Source of the DNA: Stagonosporopsis chrysanthemi
Taxonomy: Eukaryota; Ascomycota; Dothideomycetes; Pleosporales; Didymellaceae
DNA length: 62,355 nt
Direction of reading: 5' to 3'
Assembly: GCA_022560025.1 (NCBI GenBank)
Contig: JAFISE010000175.1
Span: 1-62,355, forward strand
The translations under genes were made by a program, and so were the position numbers. A model generated the notes under the pieces. It did not search any database. It saw only the letters and a list, made by a program, of their open reading frames with translations, and had not been told where the DNA came from. Of this stretch, positions 1-9,654 are shown one piece after another. Each line of letters begins with the position of its first letter. The first letter of the stretch is position 1.

Positions 1-558
1 GGTGCGCGGGCGGCTGCTGGCCTCGCGGGCGTGGTCTCTGCTGCTGCTGGCACTGCCGCCGCCGTGCGTTTTGGCGCGGGGGATGGCGGGCGGCGGGCCC
101 TGCTGGGGCGGCTGGCTGTGCTGGCTGTGCTGGCTGTGCTGGCTGTGCTGGCTGTGCTGGCTGTGCTGGCTGTGCTGGCTGTGCTGGCTGTGCTGGCCCT
201 GCTGGCCCTGCTGGCCCTGCTGGCCCTGCTGGCCCTGCTGGCCCTGCTGGCCCTGCTGGGTGTGATCCGGGCGGGCGCTGCTGTGGTGCGAGGCGCGCGG
301 CGACTGCGGCGGCGAGGCATACAGGGCCAGCGACTGCGACAGCGACTGCGACTGCGGCGGCGACAGCGACGGCTCGGCGGGCGGCTCGGGGGTCACGGCG
401 CGGATGGAGCGGCTCTGGGTGCTCGTCGTGGTGCCCGTGGACGTGGTAATGGACGTGGTGAAGGTTGCGTACTCGAAGCTGTCGTCCCGCTGCGGGTGCG
501 CCGTCGTCAGACTCCTGTCGCGATTGCGCCGACTCGCGCTACTCGAGCGCGGGTCCAT
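1..558 (-). CDS. N-terminal part of a low-complexity Ser/Gln/Pro-rich protein (runs off left edge)
   Basis: A minus-strand frame is open from an ATG at 558-556 to the window edge, 186 codons without a stop. The rest of the gene lies outside. The first ~50 residues are Ser/Thr/Arg-rich (start MDPRSSSASRRNRDRS). Next come SP/PP motifs and Gln-Ser runs around residues 60-95. From about residue 101 there is an exact nine-base repeat translating as seven Gln-Gly-Gln units and then nine His-Ser-Gln units, followed by a Pro/Gly/Ser-rich stretch. This is the pattern of an intrinsically disordered N-terminal extension; no folded domain has begun by the edge, so no function can be given. The frame keeps sensible codon use outside the repeat, which makes it a better candidate than the plus-strand Leu/Ala or Cys/Trp frames over the same DNA. 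Intron content is unknown. Confidence 0.55.
   Translation of the reverse strand, partial: MDPRSSSASRRNRDRSLTTAHPQRDDSFEYATFTTSITTSTGTTTSTQSRSIRAVTPEPPAEPSLSPPQSQSLSQSLALYASPPQSPRASHHSSARPDHTQQGQQGQQGQQGQQGQQGQQGQHSQHSQHSQHSQHSQHSQHSQHSQHSQPPQQGPPPAIPRAKTHGGGSASSSRDHAREASSRPRT
114..257. repeat. Nine-base coding minisatellite, two variant blocks (9 + 7 copies)
   Basis: Sixteen exact tandem units of nine bases: nine copies of ggctgtgct followed by seven of ggccctgct. The unit length is a multiple of three, so copy-number change would not shift the minus-strand frame, which reads His-Ser-Gln and Gln-Gly-Gln. The clean split into two homogeneous blocks suggests recent expansion from two neighbouring founder units. 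Confidence 0.95.
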
Positions 559-1643
559 GCTGGGGCAGGACGCAGCCGCTGGGCGCAGACGCTCATGGAC
601 GTCTCATGGACGTTGGGCGGGGAGGGCGGCCGGCGGGCAGTGGCAGTGGCAGTGGTAGCGGCAGTGGCAGTGGTAGTGGCAGGCGGGACTCGGGACGGCG
701 CAGAGTCGAGCGAGCAGAGGGCACAGAGCACAGCGCAGAGAGCAGAGAGCAGAGAGTGCCAGTGTTCCAGCTCGCCGTGTGGCGCACATTGCAGCGGGAC
801 ACTCGTCTTAGTCGCGGGCAGCTGGTCCATGCCACTGCCAGTGCTGCCAGACGGCCAGCCCGCGACTCGCGCACACGCCGCCGGCCACGACCGCAGCCTG
901 GCCTGGTAGCGGCGTAGCGGCGTAGCGGCGTAGCGCAGCCTTGGTTGGGTTGCGGCCGCTGCTGGCCCGCCTGTCTGGTTGTCTTGCGCGCGCCCGGCTG
1001 CAGGCGTCGAATCCTCGCTGTTCTCACACCGCCAGGGGGGTGTAGAGTACCTATGTAGATGGAGGGTCTGTAGACGAAGAGGAAAAGGAGAGAAGATTCA
1101 GAGTAGATGCTCTTCAAGCGCCGCTCTGGCCCTGGGTGCATGACACGACACGATCCATCTGAGTCCTGACGTCTCTACATACACGGCCATGGCCGCTCCC
1201 AGCGCGCCTGCAACGTTGCAGCCCGCTGTCGCGGCAATCTGGAGGCCGTCATCTACCTGCAGCTCTAGCCCATCGGCGCAGCCTCGCGCTGTTGGGCTCT
1301 GCTCGTCCTTGCTCGTGCGGCAGCGTCCGGCACGCACGACCAAGGACGAGCCTCTCTGAGCTGGACGGCACGCACCACGCACGCACACAACCACGTCTGC
1401 ATCATCGTGTGCATTCGTCACTACATACATGGATATCATATCTGCCAAAAACTAAAGCCCGCACCGCCGTCGGCTGCGCTCCATGAGAATCAAACCAAAG
1501 AAATCAAGTCGACATCTGAAATCTGCCTGCCCCTGCATATGCATCGTGGACCCCTGCCCTAGCCAGTCACCCAGCACCCAGCACCCAAATCCAGCGCCCA
1601 GCACCCAAACCCAGCCGTGGCCTCGCTGCAGCGAATCAGCTGC
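559..1643. other. Intergenic, upstream of the left-edge gene; simple repeats
   Basis: No convincing gene. About 640-690 holds degenerate GTGGCA-type repeats and 705-760 holds AGCAGAG-type repeats; the frames across them are low-complexity. It probably contains the promoter and 5' UTR of the minus-strand gene at the left edge and the 3' region of the next one. Confidence 0.5.
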
Positions 1644-2783
1644 TCATCGGAACGGCCGCTCGTCCTCCATGCTCACGGGGCTGAGCGGCTGCGATGGCGG
1701 CGGTGACGCCCCAGCCGCGCCTGGCTTGCGCATCGCCTGCTGCATCGTCTCCACCTGCAGTGGCAGCTCCTCGTTCAGGGGCGCCTTGTGTGCAACGTGT
1801 GATGTCGAAGGGCTGCCTGGCGACCGTGTGCGCGAGTGCTCCACGCCCTTCTCCGAGGGCGCCCCGCTCGCTGGAGACGACCCCGTCTTGCCCTGCGACG
1901 ACAGCGGCGACCGCACAGGAGACGGCGAGCGGTTGGCCGACGTCGAGTTCAGGCTCATGAACTGGATGCCCTCGGCCGGCCCAAACGACTCCCGGTCGTT
2001 CTCCACGTGCTCGGCCTGCACCACGTCGGCAAACGAGATGAAGCTGAGCCGCTTCACGTCTTCCGAGTCCAGCGATCCGTAGTTGGTGGCCGTCTCCGTC
2101 GCCTCGGTCGTGGTCGTGTGGATCGACGCAACCGAGTCCTCGGGCGCCAGCGACGGCGAGTAGACCGAGTCGGCCATGCTCGCAGAGACGGTCGCCGCCG
2201 CGGGCTGGTGCGCCGAGTGTGTGATAATCTCGACCTTCTCGGGGCTCAGGTGGTCGTCGGTGATGGCCAGCGCAGACGCGTCCAGCGCGGGGGGGATCAT
2301 GTCCTCCGTCTTGACGTGGTTGGGGATCGCGGGCGAGGGCTCGGGCTCCTGCACATTGCGCTCGAAGATCTGCGAAGACGCGGGCGAGTAGAGCCCGGGC
2401 GACGACGTGCGGTGGACGCTGCGGCGATTGGGCGACGCGCCGATGCCAATCGGGGCAATACGTGGGCTGCCGCGGGGAGACGCTCGCCGGTCGAACGCGG
2501 ACGTGGTGAGGGGCGGAGAGGGTAGCAGCGAGGGGGCAGAGGCTGTCGGCGCAGAGACGGGCGCGACAGACGCCGCCGTGGGCGCCAGTGTTCGTGTGGG
2601 CGCGACCTCCTCGGCCAGCGCAAAGGCGTCCTTCTCGGCCTGCCCAATCCCCTCCTGCTGGCCCGCCAGCCCGAGCAGCTTCTTCCCCTTGGCCAAGATG
2701 CCCTCGCCCTCGACTGTGGTGTCGTCCGCCAGCCGGGCCAGGGGCGCACCAGGCGCGGGCGGGGTCGGCTGTTGTGGGGACAT
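1644..2783 (-). CDS. Disordered Ser/Pro-rich hypothetical protein, 379 aa
   Basis: Single-exon minus-strand frame. I chose the ATG at 2783-2781 (start MSPQQPTPPAPGAP); the frame stays open upstream but that part is low-complexity and unlike the rest. Residues ~12-60 are the most ordered part, with a charged stretch containing ILAKGKKLLGLAGQQEG. The rest is Ser/Thr/Pro/Ala-rich with many SP and TP sites (for example SPRGSPR, SPSPVRSP) and acidic patches, as in phosphorylated disordered regulatory proteins. No membrane segment, signal peptide or known domain is visible. The reading frame and codon use look real, but I do not recognise the family. An overlapping plus-strand frame of similar size is a high-GC shadow. 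Confidence 0.6.
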   Translation of the reverse strand: MSPQQPTPPAPGAPLARLADDTTVEGEGILAKGKKLLGLAGQQEGIGQAEKDAFALAEEVAPTRTLAPTAASVAPVSAPTASAPSLLPSPPLTTSAFDRRASPRGSPRIAPIGIGASPNRRSVHRTSSPGLYSPASSQIFERNVQEPEPSPAIPNHVKTEDMIPPALDASALAITDDHLSPEKVEIITHSAHQPAAATVSASMADSVYSPSLAPEDSVASIHTTTTEATETATNYGSLDSEDVKRLSFISFADVVQAEHVENDRESFGPAEGIQFMSLNSTSANRSPSPVRSPLSSQGKTGSSPASGAPSEKGVEHSRTRSPGSPSTSHVAHKAPLNEELPLQVETMQQAMRKPGAAGASPPPSQPLSPVSMEDERPFR

Positions 2784-4454
2784 TGTGTTGGTGATGCTGC
2801 GGTCCTGAGCAAGCGTGCGGCGGCGGTACGCTGCGGGTGTCGGGGTTGTGGTTGGAGCAGTCAAACAGCGTGTGCGGGGTACGGAGGGCGGGCGTGGGGG
2901 CGTTGTTATGCTGTTGTGCGCCGCGATCAATGCCGTCACTGCGGTCGGATTGTTCTCGAAGGCCGATGCGCTTCCAAGGATGCGCAGAAGTGGGTTCCAG
3001 TCTTCAAGCCCGAGTTGGACCCTGACGGCTGGTGACAGGCGAGACGAGACGGACTTGACGCGCAAAAGCTTGATTGACGGCGGCGCTTGCAGACAGGACG
3101 AGGTCGAATGTAGTTTGCAGGGCAGCCAGTCTCGACAGTGCAGTCTCCAGGCTTAGTGTCGTCTGGCAGAAGCAAAGTGTTGGGCCCAGCTGGCTGCCCC
3201 GTTCAGTCGAACCGCATCCACGTGCCCAAATGACGTCGCCCCCTCTATCTTGTCGATCTCTCCAACTTCAAGCCAGGCACACCACCAGCCTTGCTCTTGC
3301 CGATCGCTCTAATCGCTCTAATCGCTCTAATGACGCGTTTCGCCCTGCCGTTGCGCTGTGCAGCGGCAGGCCGTTATGAACCAAGTTTCAAGTACCGCAC
3401 ACGCGAAGATCGTCTTTTCCTGCGCACAACACTTGACGTGTCAGCTGCAGAGCTGCTCACTAACAACAAGCCCATTCTGCCGCGCAATTCCTCAGCTACC
3501 TAGCCCTAGGATGCGTCTGCGCTCCAAGAAGGACCAATGCAATGTAACTGTTTTGAAGACTTGGCACCTTTACACCAGCCAATCGAGATCTTGTCTCAGC
3601 CCTAGACCCTTCTTCAAAGCGGGCGCTTCGGCGAGAAAGGCGTGCCACCCGTCCGTTTCAGTATCCACTGCCAACGGCCACGACTTCGTGCATCTCGACT
3701 GTCGCATGCTGTCACAATTTCACAGCGCCGAGATATCTGCCTAAACACGTGTCTGCGTGCACGCTAGTCGAGTCTCGCCAATCTCGGAACGCGTGCTTTC
3801 ACCGCAACATGCAAGCGATTGACAGTCGATACCCCCCCCAAAGCAAGCACAGCACGAACATGATCACTGCGTGCAGTCACGAATGGCTGCAGCTCCAGCT
3901 TCACCCATACCACCCCACCCAGCGCCCTCCTACCTAGAAAGCCTTTCAAAACTTGTCACGACGGTCCCTCAATCTCCTCCTATACAAACACGCTGATTTG
4001 CCAGGACAACCCTCACCTACCCTTGGTGCCACAGATCCAGGGCTTGCCTGAGACTCACTATTTAACAGCGAGACGTACTATTCCGTGCCTTCACGCTGTG
4101 CGAGGGAGAAGAAGAAGAAGAAGAAGAAGAAGAAGAAGAAGAAGCCACACCGTCAGCACACGGCTCTTCAAAGGCGTGCATGAAAAAATAAACTAAGAAA
4201 AGGGTTCACAAGATGTCATTTCAGCTGTATCTCCCCCTCCCCTCCTCTCCGAGTTCCACTCTCCGAGCTTCACTCTTGCCCATCATCTCGACGTCTTGCC
4301 CATCATCTCCACGTCTTGCCCTAACCAAAGCAGCTGTGCCTCGTGTTCTACATCTACGCCTGCATCTCCATCTCCCCCACACCTCCCTTCTACAACCCCC
4401 CCTCCTTCTCCCCCTCTCTCACCACAACCATAACCATAACCACAACCACAGCCA
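2784..4454. other. Intergenic region with short repeats
   Basis: No gene I can support. It includes three direct copies of a ctctaatcg unit near 3308-3332, a purine (GAA) tract at 4107-4144 and, at 4220-4450, a strongly C/T-biased stretch of the sort seen in fungal promoters and 5' UTRs. Confidence 0.45.
4107..4144. repeat. (GAA)n microsatellite
   Basis: About twelve uninterrupted GAA triplets on the plus strand in non-coding DNA. Confidence 0.95.
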
Positions 4455-4739
4455 TCACCACCTAAACACCCAACACACACTCATCCACCGATCACCCCAC
4501 CCGCACCACCGCCCCGTCCAATCCCAACACCCCTTCTCACACCCACAGCTCGGCCGCACAGGGAAGCTGCAGCACCCTGCACAGCCACAGCAATTAGCGC
4601 GCTCGCGCCGCGCTTCCGCGTCCGTCTCGGCAATCTGCGAGTGCCACGCCATGGGGTCGTGGGGTTGCGGTTGCGGTTGTTGGGGTTGTAGCGGGTGGAG
4701 GTGGAGGTGTTGGCCGACGGGGGCGTATTGGGTGGCCAT
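4455..4739 (-). CDS. Doubtful small ORF, 94 aa, His/Gln- and Cys-rich
   Basis: Minus-strand frame from the ATG at 4739-4737 (start MATQYAPVGQ). It reads a His/Pro/Gln repeat, then a short charged segment, then a Cys cluster (CCGCAGCC). The middle, with TDAEARRERANCC, looks like genuine protein, while the last ~40 residues are Trp/Cys/Gly-rich and look like read-through of a pyrimidine tract. The true gene, if any, probably splices out of this frame. I see no domain and assign no function. Confidence 0.2.
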   Translation of the reverse strand: MATQYAPVGQHLHLHPLQPQQPQPQPHDPMAWHSQIAETDAEARRERANCCGCAGCCSFPVRPSCGCEKGCWDWTGRWCGWGDRWMSVCWVFRW

Positions 4740-5249
4740 GGCAATGTTGTGTGTGTGGGAGAGGGAGAGATCAGTGTGTGGCTCGCAGACCCCCAGGGGT
4801 TTGTTTGTGTAGATCTGGGGGGGAGGGGGGGGGGGTTGATGATGGGGTAGCGATCGAGGATGTCGTTGAATAGCAGGAAGGAGATTTTTATTACTTTTGA
4901 TTTTTGATTTTTGATTTTTTTCAAGAATGAGAACCGCTGCATCTACATGTATACGTACGGCACCGCGCCAAGAAAGACCCTCAACCCGGGAGATTGAGGC
5001 TGGGGATTGAGGCGTCCAGCCCTGTGGGCACGGGATGCCGTGGAGCGAAATAGCGAGTGGGCCTTTGCGGCTTTCACGATCCTTCGCGCCCACGATCCTA
5101 CGGAATTAGCATCGATGAGGCGCACAGAGGTGGGTTAGCCATGTGGACTGGAAGCCGAAGCCCAATGCTGTCGAGTCATGTTGTTGGCATTATCGGTGTT
5201 TCTATTCTGCTGTGTGCGAAAGAACTTGTGCCTCAGCCCCATCATGCGT

Positions 5250-6566
5250 CTAGAAGCTGAAGGCGTTCGCGTACGCTTTCTTCTCCTTCTCTTTCCTGGC
5301 CTGGACCTTCTTCTTTACAACGTCCAGCTCCTTGACGATCGCGGCGTCGCCTGGCGCGTACTTGATGGCCTCGTTCAGATCTGCCAGCGCATCCTCCTCG
5401 CTCTTCTTGCCAACCTTCGCCTGCGCTCGCCGGAAGTATGCCTTTGCGAGGTCCTTCTCTGTGATGCCCTCGATGTCGAGCGCCTTGGTCGCGCTTTCAG
5501 CAGCGTCGTTGAACTGGCTGGTCTTGTTCTGGAGAAGGGCCAGGTTGGAATAGACCGTGATCTTCAGCGCCTGGAGGCTCTTCCACAGATCCGCGGGGTC
5601 GTTGTCTTGCGGCGCGGGGTACTCGTGCAGGTAGCGGAGCGACTTCTGGTACTTTGTGATGCCGAGATGTAGCTCCTGCTTCTTGAAAGCGGCATTGCCC
5701 ATGTCCTTTAGCTCAGTCGCGATCTTCAGGATCTGTGCACCTTCCCACTCCTCCTCGCCAGGCTTCTGATCCTCGGGGAAGTCCTCGTATGGGTCGCCAG
5801 TGACATCGGGGGTCTTCTCAGTTGCCTTGGCGTAATCGTCGCCCGTGAGCTCACCGCAGTCTAGTCTCCGTCAGCCATTGCGCGTAGTTCAATGTTGCGT
5901 CTGCCATACCGATGATGGTAGCGTCTTGCCATGGCTTGTCGCCGCTCTGAGTCTTGAGGTTCTCGATCTGTCGAACGATGCTCTTGCCGTTGATGACCTC
6001 GCCATAAACAACGTGCTTCTTGTCAAGATGCGGTGTAGGGACAGTGGTAATGAAGAATTGCGAGCCGTTGGTGCCTGTCATGTGTCAGCAATGACCGAAA
6101 CTCGACTGGTGCAGTCACTCACCAGGGCCAGCGTTTGCCATGCTCAAAAGGAACGGCTTGTCGTGGATCTTCTCAAAGTTCTCGTCCTCGAACTTTTCGC
6201 CGTAGATGCTCTCGCCACCTGTGCCGTTGCCTTCTGTGAAATCACCGCCCTGGATCATGAAGCCCTTGATGACACGGTGGAAACCCGAGCCCTTGTAGTG
6301 CAGAGGCTTGCCAGCCTTGCCTGCGCCCTTCTCGCCGGTGCATAGCGCGCGGAAGTTCTCTGCAGTCTTGGGGACAATGTCGTTATACTGCAAGCTTGTT
6401 AGTAGGTGATGTACTGGACGCGCCGGCAGTCCACGTACCAGCTCGAAAGCAATGCGACCGGCTTTGACGCCGCCGACGGCGATGTCGAAGAAGCAGCGAG
6501 TGCGCTCTGCAGTGCGTTAATACGTTTGCGAGGTTGAGAAGGCGTTAGTAGCTTACTGTCTGCCAT
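5250..6566 (-). CDS. CPR6: Cyclophilin-40 type peptidyl-prolyl cis-trans isomerase with TPR domain
   Basis: Five exons: 6566-6557, 6506-6439, 6387-6123, 6074-5910 and 5860-5250, giving 372 aa, the usual size for Cyp40. The first exon has only 10 nt (ATG GCA GAC A), and joining it yields MADKRTRCFFDIAVGGVKAG, the expected cyclophilin start. The isomerase domain fills residues ~1-175, with FHRVIKGFMIQGGDF, GSQFFIT and TPHLDKKHVVYG; His rather than Trp in TPHLD is characteristic of Cyp40 and goes with weak cyclosporin binding. TPR repeats follow (roughly 215-350) and end in a Lys-rich tail. In yeast and animals the TPR domain binds the Hsp90 C-terminus, and the protein assists maturation of Hsp90 clients in the cytosol. 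All four introns are 48-51 nt with GT-AG ends. The symbol follows the yeast orthologue; a paralogue such as CPR7 is possible but less likely. Confidence 0.93.
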
Positions 6567-7100
6567 GGTTGCTTGAATCTTGCGGGTGAGTGGTGTGGAA
6601 GCTTCAGGTATGCGATTGGACGGTAGAGTGTAGCAGTGAGTTCAGGGTGTATAAAGGTTCGCGGCAAGCTACCAGAACGTTCTATGAGGATGTACTCCTC
6701 CGCCAAGGGCAACTGCCTTACAAGTGTAACCATGCATCACAGGAAACCAACAAAGTGGCAAGTAGTGTTCCTGAATTACAAGCAAACAAAATTGCATTGG
6801 AAAGCGCGGGGCTTGCTATGAGCCATACGAAATCAACTGCACTGGTACAAACATCAACAATCGCTGGTTGGTGAGGGGCAATGCGGGGCACGCTGGGACT
6901 TTGAATCTGACCGGCCACAGCAAGCCTTACGGTGCGGTGTACACTGCGTTACTAGGAGAAATGCCATCTATGCTTTTTATGAATGCGCCCTTCCGATTGA
7001 TTATCAAGGAAATGTACAGAAGTGCCGATGCAAACTAGGTATCTATGCCAATTCGAGTAACAATGGAAAATGCTCAATCCGTGCAACAAGGTTGCGTCCA
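6567..7100. other. Intergenic between two minus-strand genes
   Basis: No gene seen. It should contain the promoter of the Cyp40 gene and the 3' UTR of the IFRD-type gene. Confidence 0.5.
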
Positions 7101-8593
7101 TTACCAACTCTTACCTCTACCCATCGAAAATGGTAGAGATGACGACACAATGTGATTGTGCTCATAGTGATACGCAAACCCTCCTCGGAGCGTCCGTCGA
7201 AGAGAGTTCATTCTCATAAGCTTCCACCACCTGTCGATCTTCACTTCAAGATTGCGGTTGATTCGCACCTTCATGCGACCGCCACCATATGCTCGTCCGC
7301 TCTCTATATTAATCGCCGTCGAATAGCCGGGCCCGCGCGATGGCTTTTCAACGGAGTTGCGGACGTCGGTGAAAGACGAGTGCAGCGTCTTTCGGTCCTT
7401 CTTCGAGATCCTACGCGAAGACACTGTTGCCAGCTCATCCAGAGTGTGCAGTAGCTTGGGCTCGTTGCGGTATACCTGGTAGCGTTTGACCAGTCTTTCG
7501 CCCCCCTTGATGAACTCGGGATGATCCTCGTTCTCTGGTTTCTCTTCGATCTCCTCGTCTTCTTCTTGAGCTGTGTAGGACTTCTCATACAACAACGCAA
7601 TGTTCTCTCCTGCAGCAATCTGTACACTGGCATCAGAACTTTCAAGCTGGTCCACGAAGGCTTCGACTGCCGCCTCGGTCTCTTCCTCCAGGTCATCGAT
7701 GTCTGTGGCGAGCAAGCCCCAGTTCTCAAGAGCGGCTGTGACAACCCTGCCGTTATCCTGGGCATCAACAGAAGCTCCGTCCGTCTCGACTATCTCAAGG
7801 AACAGCGTCATGATGTCCTTGATCTCGTCTTCGCCAGCTCCGCCAAAGAAGGCGGCCAACCCAAGGCAGTGGATCGCGCTGACCTGGACTTCGACAGACT
7901 CTGACTGTATCGCTCGCTTGAGCTCGCCCGAAACATCTTCGTAAACGTCGCCTGTGTCAAGGGTCACGATGGTTGCGGCAAGGGCTGCAAGATGTTAGCA
8001 ATGCGTGAGACGACTGCGTGATGCATCCTACCTTTCAATGCCTTCACAGCCTCGCTCTCTGTGGTTTCTTGTCTGACACTTCGCAGCATCGACTGCAGCA
8101 GCTCCCTGATGTGCGGCTCGATCTCTTCGTTGGCGTAGCGCGCCATGAGAATGTGTGCATATGCAGCAAAGCTCTCCGTGCGGCCTTCTGTGGTACTGCG
8201 CTTCAGGTTTGTGATCTGCTCAATGCGCACATTGAGCTCGGCCTTCCATTGCTCTTCCGAAATGTGCACATCTTCGCCGTTGAGGATCTCGTCAATGGAG
8301 TTGGTGCTGTTGTGGAGGCGTTAGCGCGAACCTCGCGTTACGCGTAATGATGTCACTCTGCGGAGCGCGATGTGGAGAAGCAACAAAAAGTTGTGGGAAG
8401 CAGTTAAAACTCACCTCCACGCTGTGTCGTCACTGAGATAACCGTCGTCGCCCTCGTCTGAAGGCGCCCGGCTTGCGGTGCGACTCGCCGTCCGCGAACC
8501 GGCTACTGAAGAGGCGCCAGAGGCAATCTTTGTGCGCGCTTTGCGCGACATGGTCTTGTGGCTCTCGAGAGCCTGTTTGCGAAGGTCGCGCAT
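7101..8593 (-). CDS. IFRD (interferon-related developmental regulator) domain protein
   Basis: Three exons: 8593-8415, 8306-8032 and 7984-7101, giving 445 aa. The start is MRDLRKQALESHKTMSRKAR. A Ser/Arg-rich N-terminus of ~55 residues leads into an all-helical repeat domain (about 60-330) with segments such as SAIHCLGLAAFFGG and ESSDASVQIAAGENIALLYE, which match the HEAT/ARM-like IFRD N-terminal domain. The C-terminal part contains KKDRKTLHSSFTDVRNSVE and a basic segment (KVRINRNLEVKIDRWWK) typical of the family. Animal IFRD1/2 act in transcriptional control and, as reported for IFRD2, in ribosome silencing; the fungal homologues are largely uncharacterised, so no precise role is claimed. 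Introns are 108 and 47 nt, the first with a GCTAACG branch-like site. Confidence 0.88.
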
Positions 8594-9322
8594 GGTGGAT
8601 ATAGTAGTTCTGTTTCGACGCGGACTCGCGGGGTATAGGGGCGGCGTATGCTGTCGAAAGCACACGAAATATGTTCGGTCGGTTGGGCGGGTGTGAATGC
8701 GGGGAACCGGAGGTGCTCAGTTATTGCAAGGGAAGATCAGTCGAGTATTTATATATGTGAGGTTTATACGACATGAGTCACAGTCGGTAGCAAGATGGCG
8801 CAGCGAGAATTATTGTAGGAGCAGCGATAGATTGCTGCGAGGTGAAGAGGTTTAACTATGGTTGTGCTGCCTGAACCAAAGGCATGTGTGGCGCTAGTGA
8901 ATTCTTGCGATCCTCCCACGTCATAGGCTTCAGAGGGTCTCACAACAACGCGCATGTGACAACTTTCTACAGCCTTTTGAGGATCATTCCAGGAATGGTT
9001 TAGTTGTCACATACCAGTATGTCCTCGCAAAATGGCACCAGCTCGTGACCGGGACATCCGAAGCATAAGCAAAGTCTGCCTGCATTTGATAGGCCAGCGC
9101 TACGTAGGGATGCTTCTTATGCTGCAGATCACCAGCACCCATCACAAGGCTGGTCGAACACCGATACTCCATGTCCGTCGCAAAGACGCTGTAAGTACTG
9201 CTGTCCTCCACAAGACCTCTTCGGCGAAGCTAGTCCGAACCAGAAGCCCATCGAACAATATCCAAGGCCTTCCTAGGTGACCCCTCACATTCGTAGTGGA
9301 GACTGTCAGTCCTGGCCCGGTA
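8594..9322. other. Intergenic
   Basis: Upstream region of the IFRD-type gene. Nothing convincing beyond short unrelated ORFs. Confidence 0.5.
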
Positions 9323-9654
9323 CTACTTCCACCATCCACCATCGGCTACCACGCTGTCCGGCCATCCATGCCATTCCAACGGAAACACAGTCCTCTCGCC
9401 AGCCTTCCGTTTCGGAACACCGATCTTGTGAAGATTCCGCAGATGCTCGAATAGATGATCTCTCCGCGTAAGGCCCTTCTTACCCACTCGTGGAATCGGA
9501 CATGGAAATTCGGGTACACCCATGCCATGCACAGTTCTTTGATGACGTTGTAATTCGGCGAGACGGGTGAAGCGAGCATTGCAGGGACATTGGAAGGCAG
9601 TACAGGTCCATATTCTATTCGCAGTCAACGATTGTCTTGACAATTTGGCGTACG
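9323..9654 (-). CDS. C2H2 zinc-finger protein, 3' exon only
   Basis: Minus-strand frame ending in TAG at 9325-9323. It encodes two zinc-finger-like units: CTAFQCPCNARFTRLAELQRH followed by TVH, and a second with FPCPIPRVGKKGLTRRDHLFEHLRNLH. The protein then ends with a short Trp-rich tail (PLEWHGW...GGWWK). Two diverged C2H2 fingers near the C-terminus, the second containing RRDHLFEHLRNLH, is a common layout in fungal C2H2 proteins. The exon probably begins after the CCCCAG acceptor at 9660-9655. An upstream piece near 9780-9815 could splice in frame, but I cannot find a credible start codon, so the 5' part is either spread over small exons or decayed. A role as DNA-binding regulator is only inferred from the fingers. 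Confidence 0.5.

Noticed and set aside
31..909. Plus-strand ORFs over the left-edge minisatellite (Leu/Ala-rich 292 codons, Cys/Trp-rich 87 codons)
   Set aside because: They are created by the nine-base repeat; codon use and composition outside the repeat are random, and the minus-strand frame over the same DNA reads as coherent protein from an ATG to the edge.
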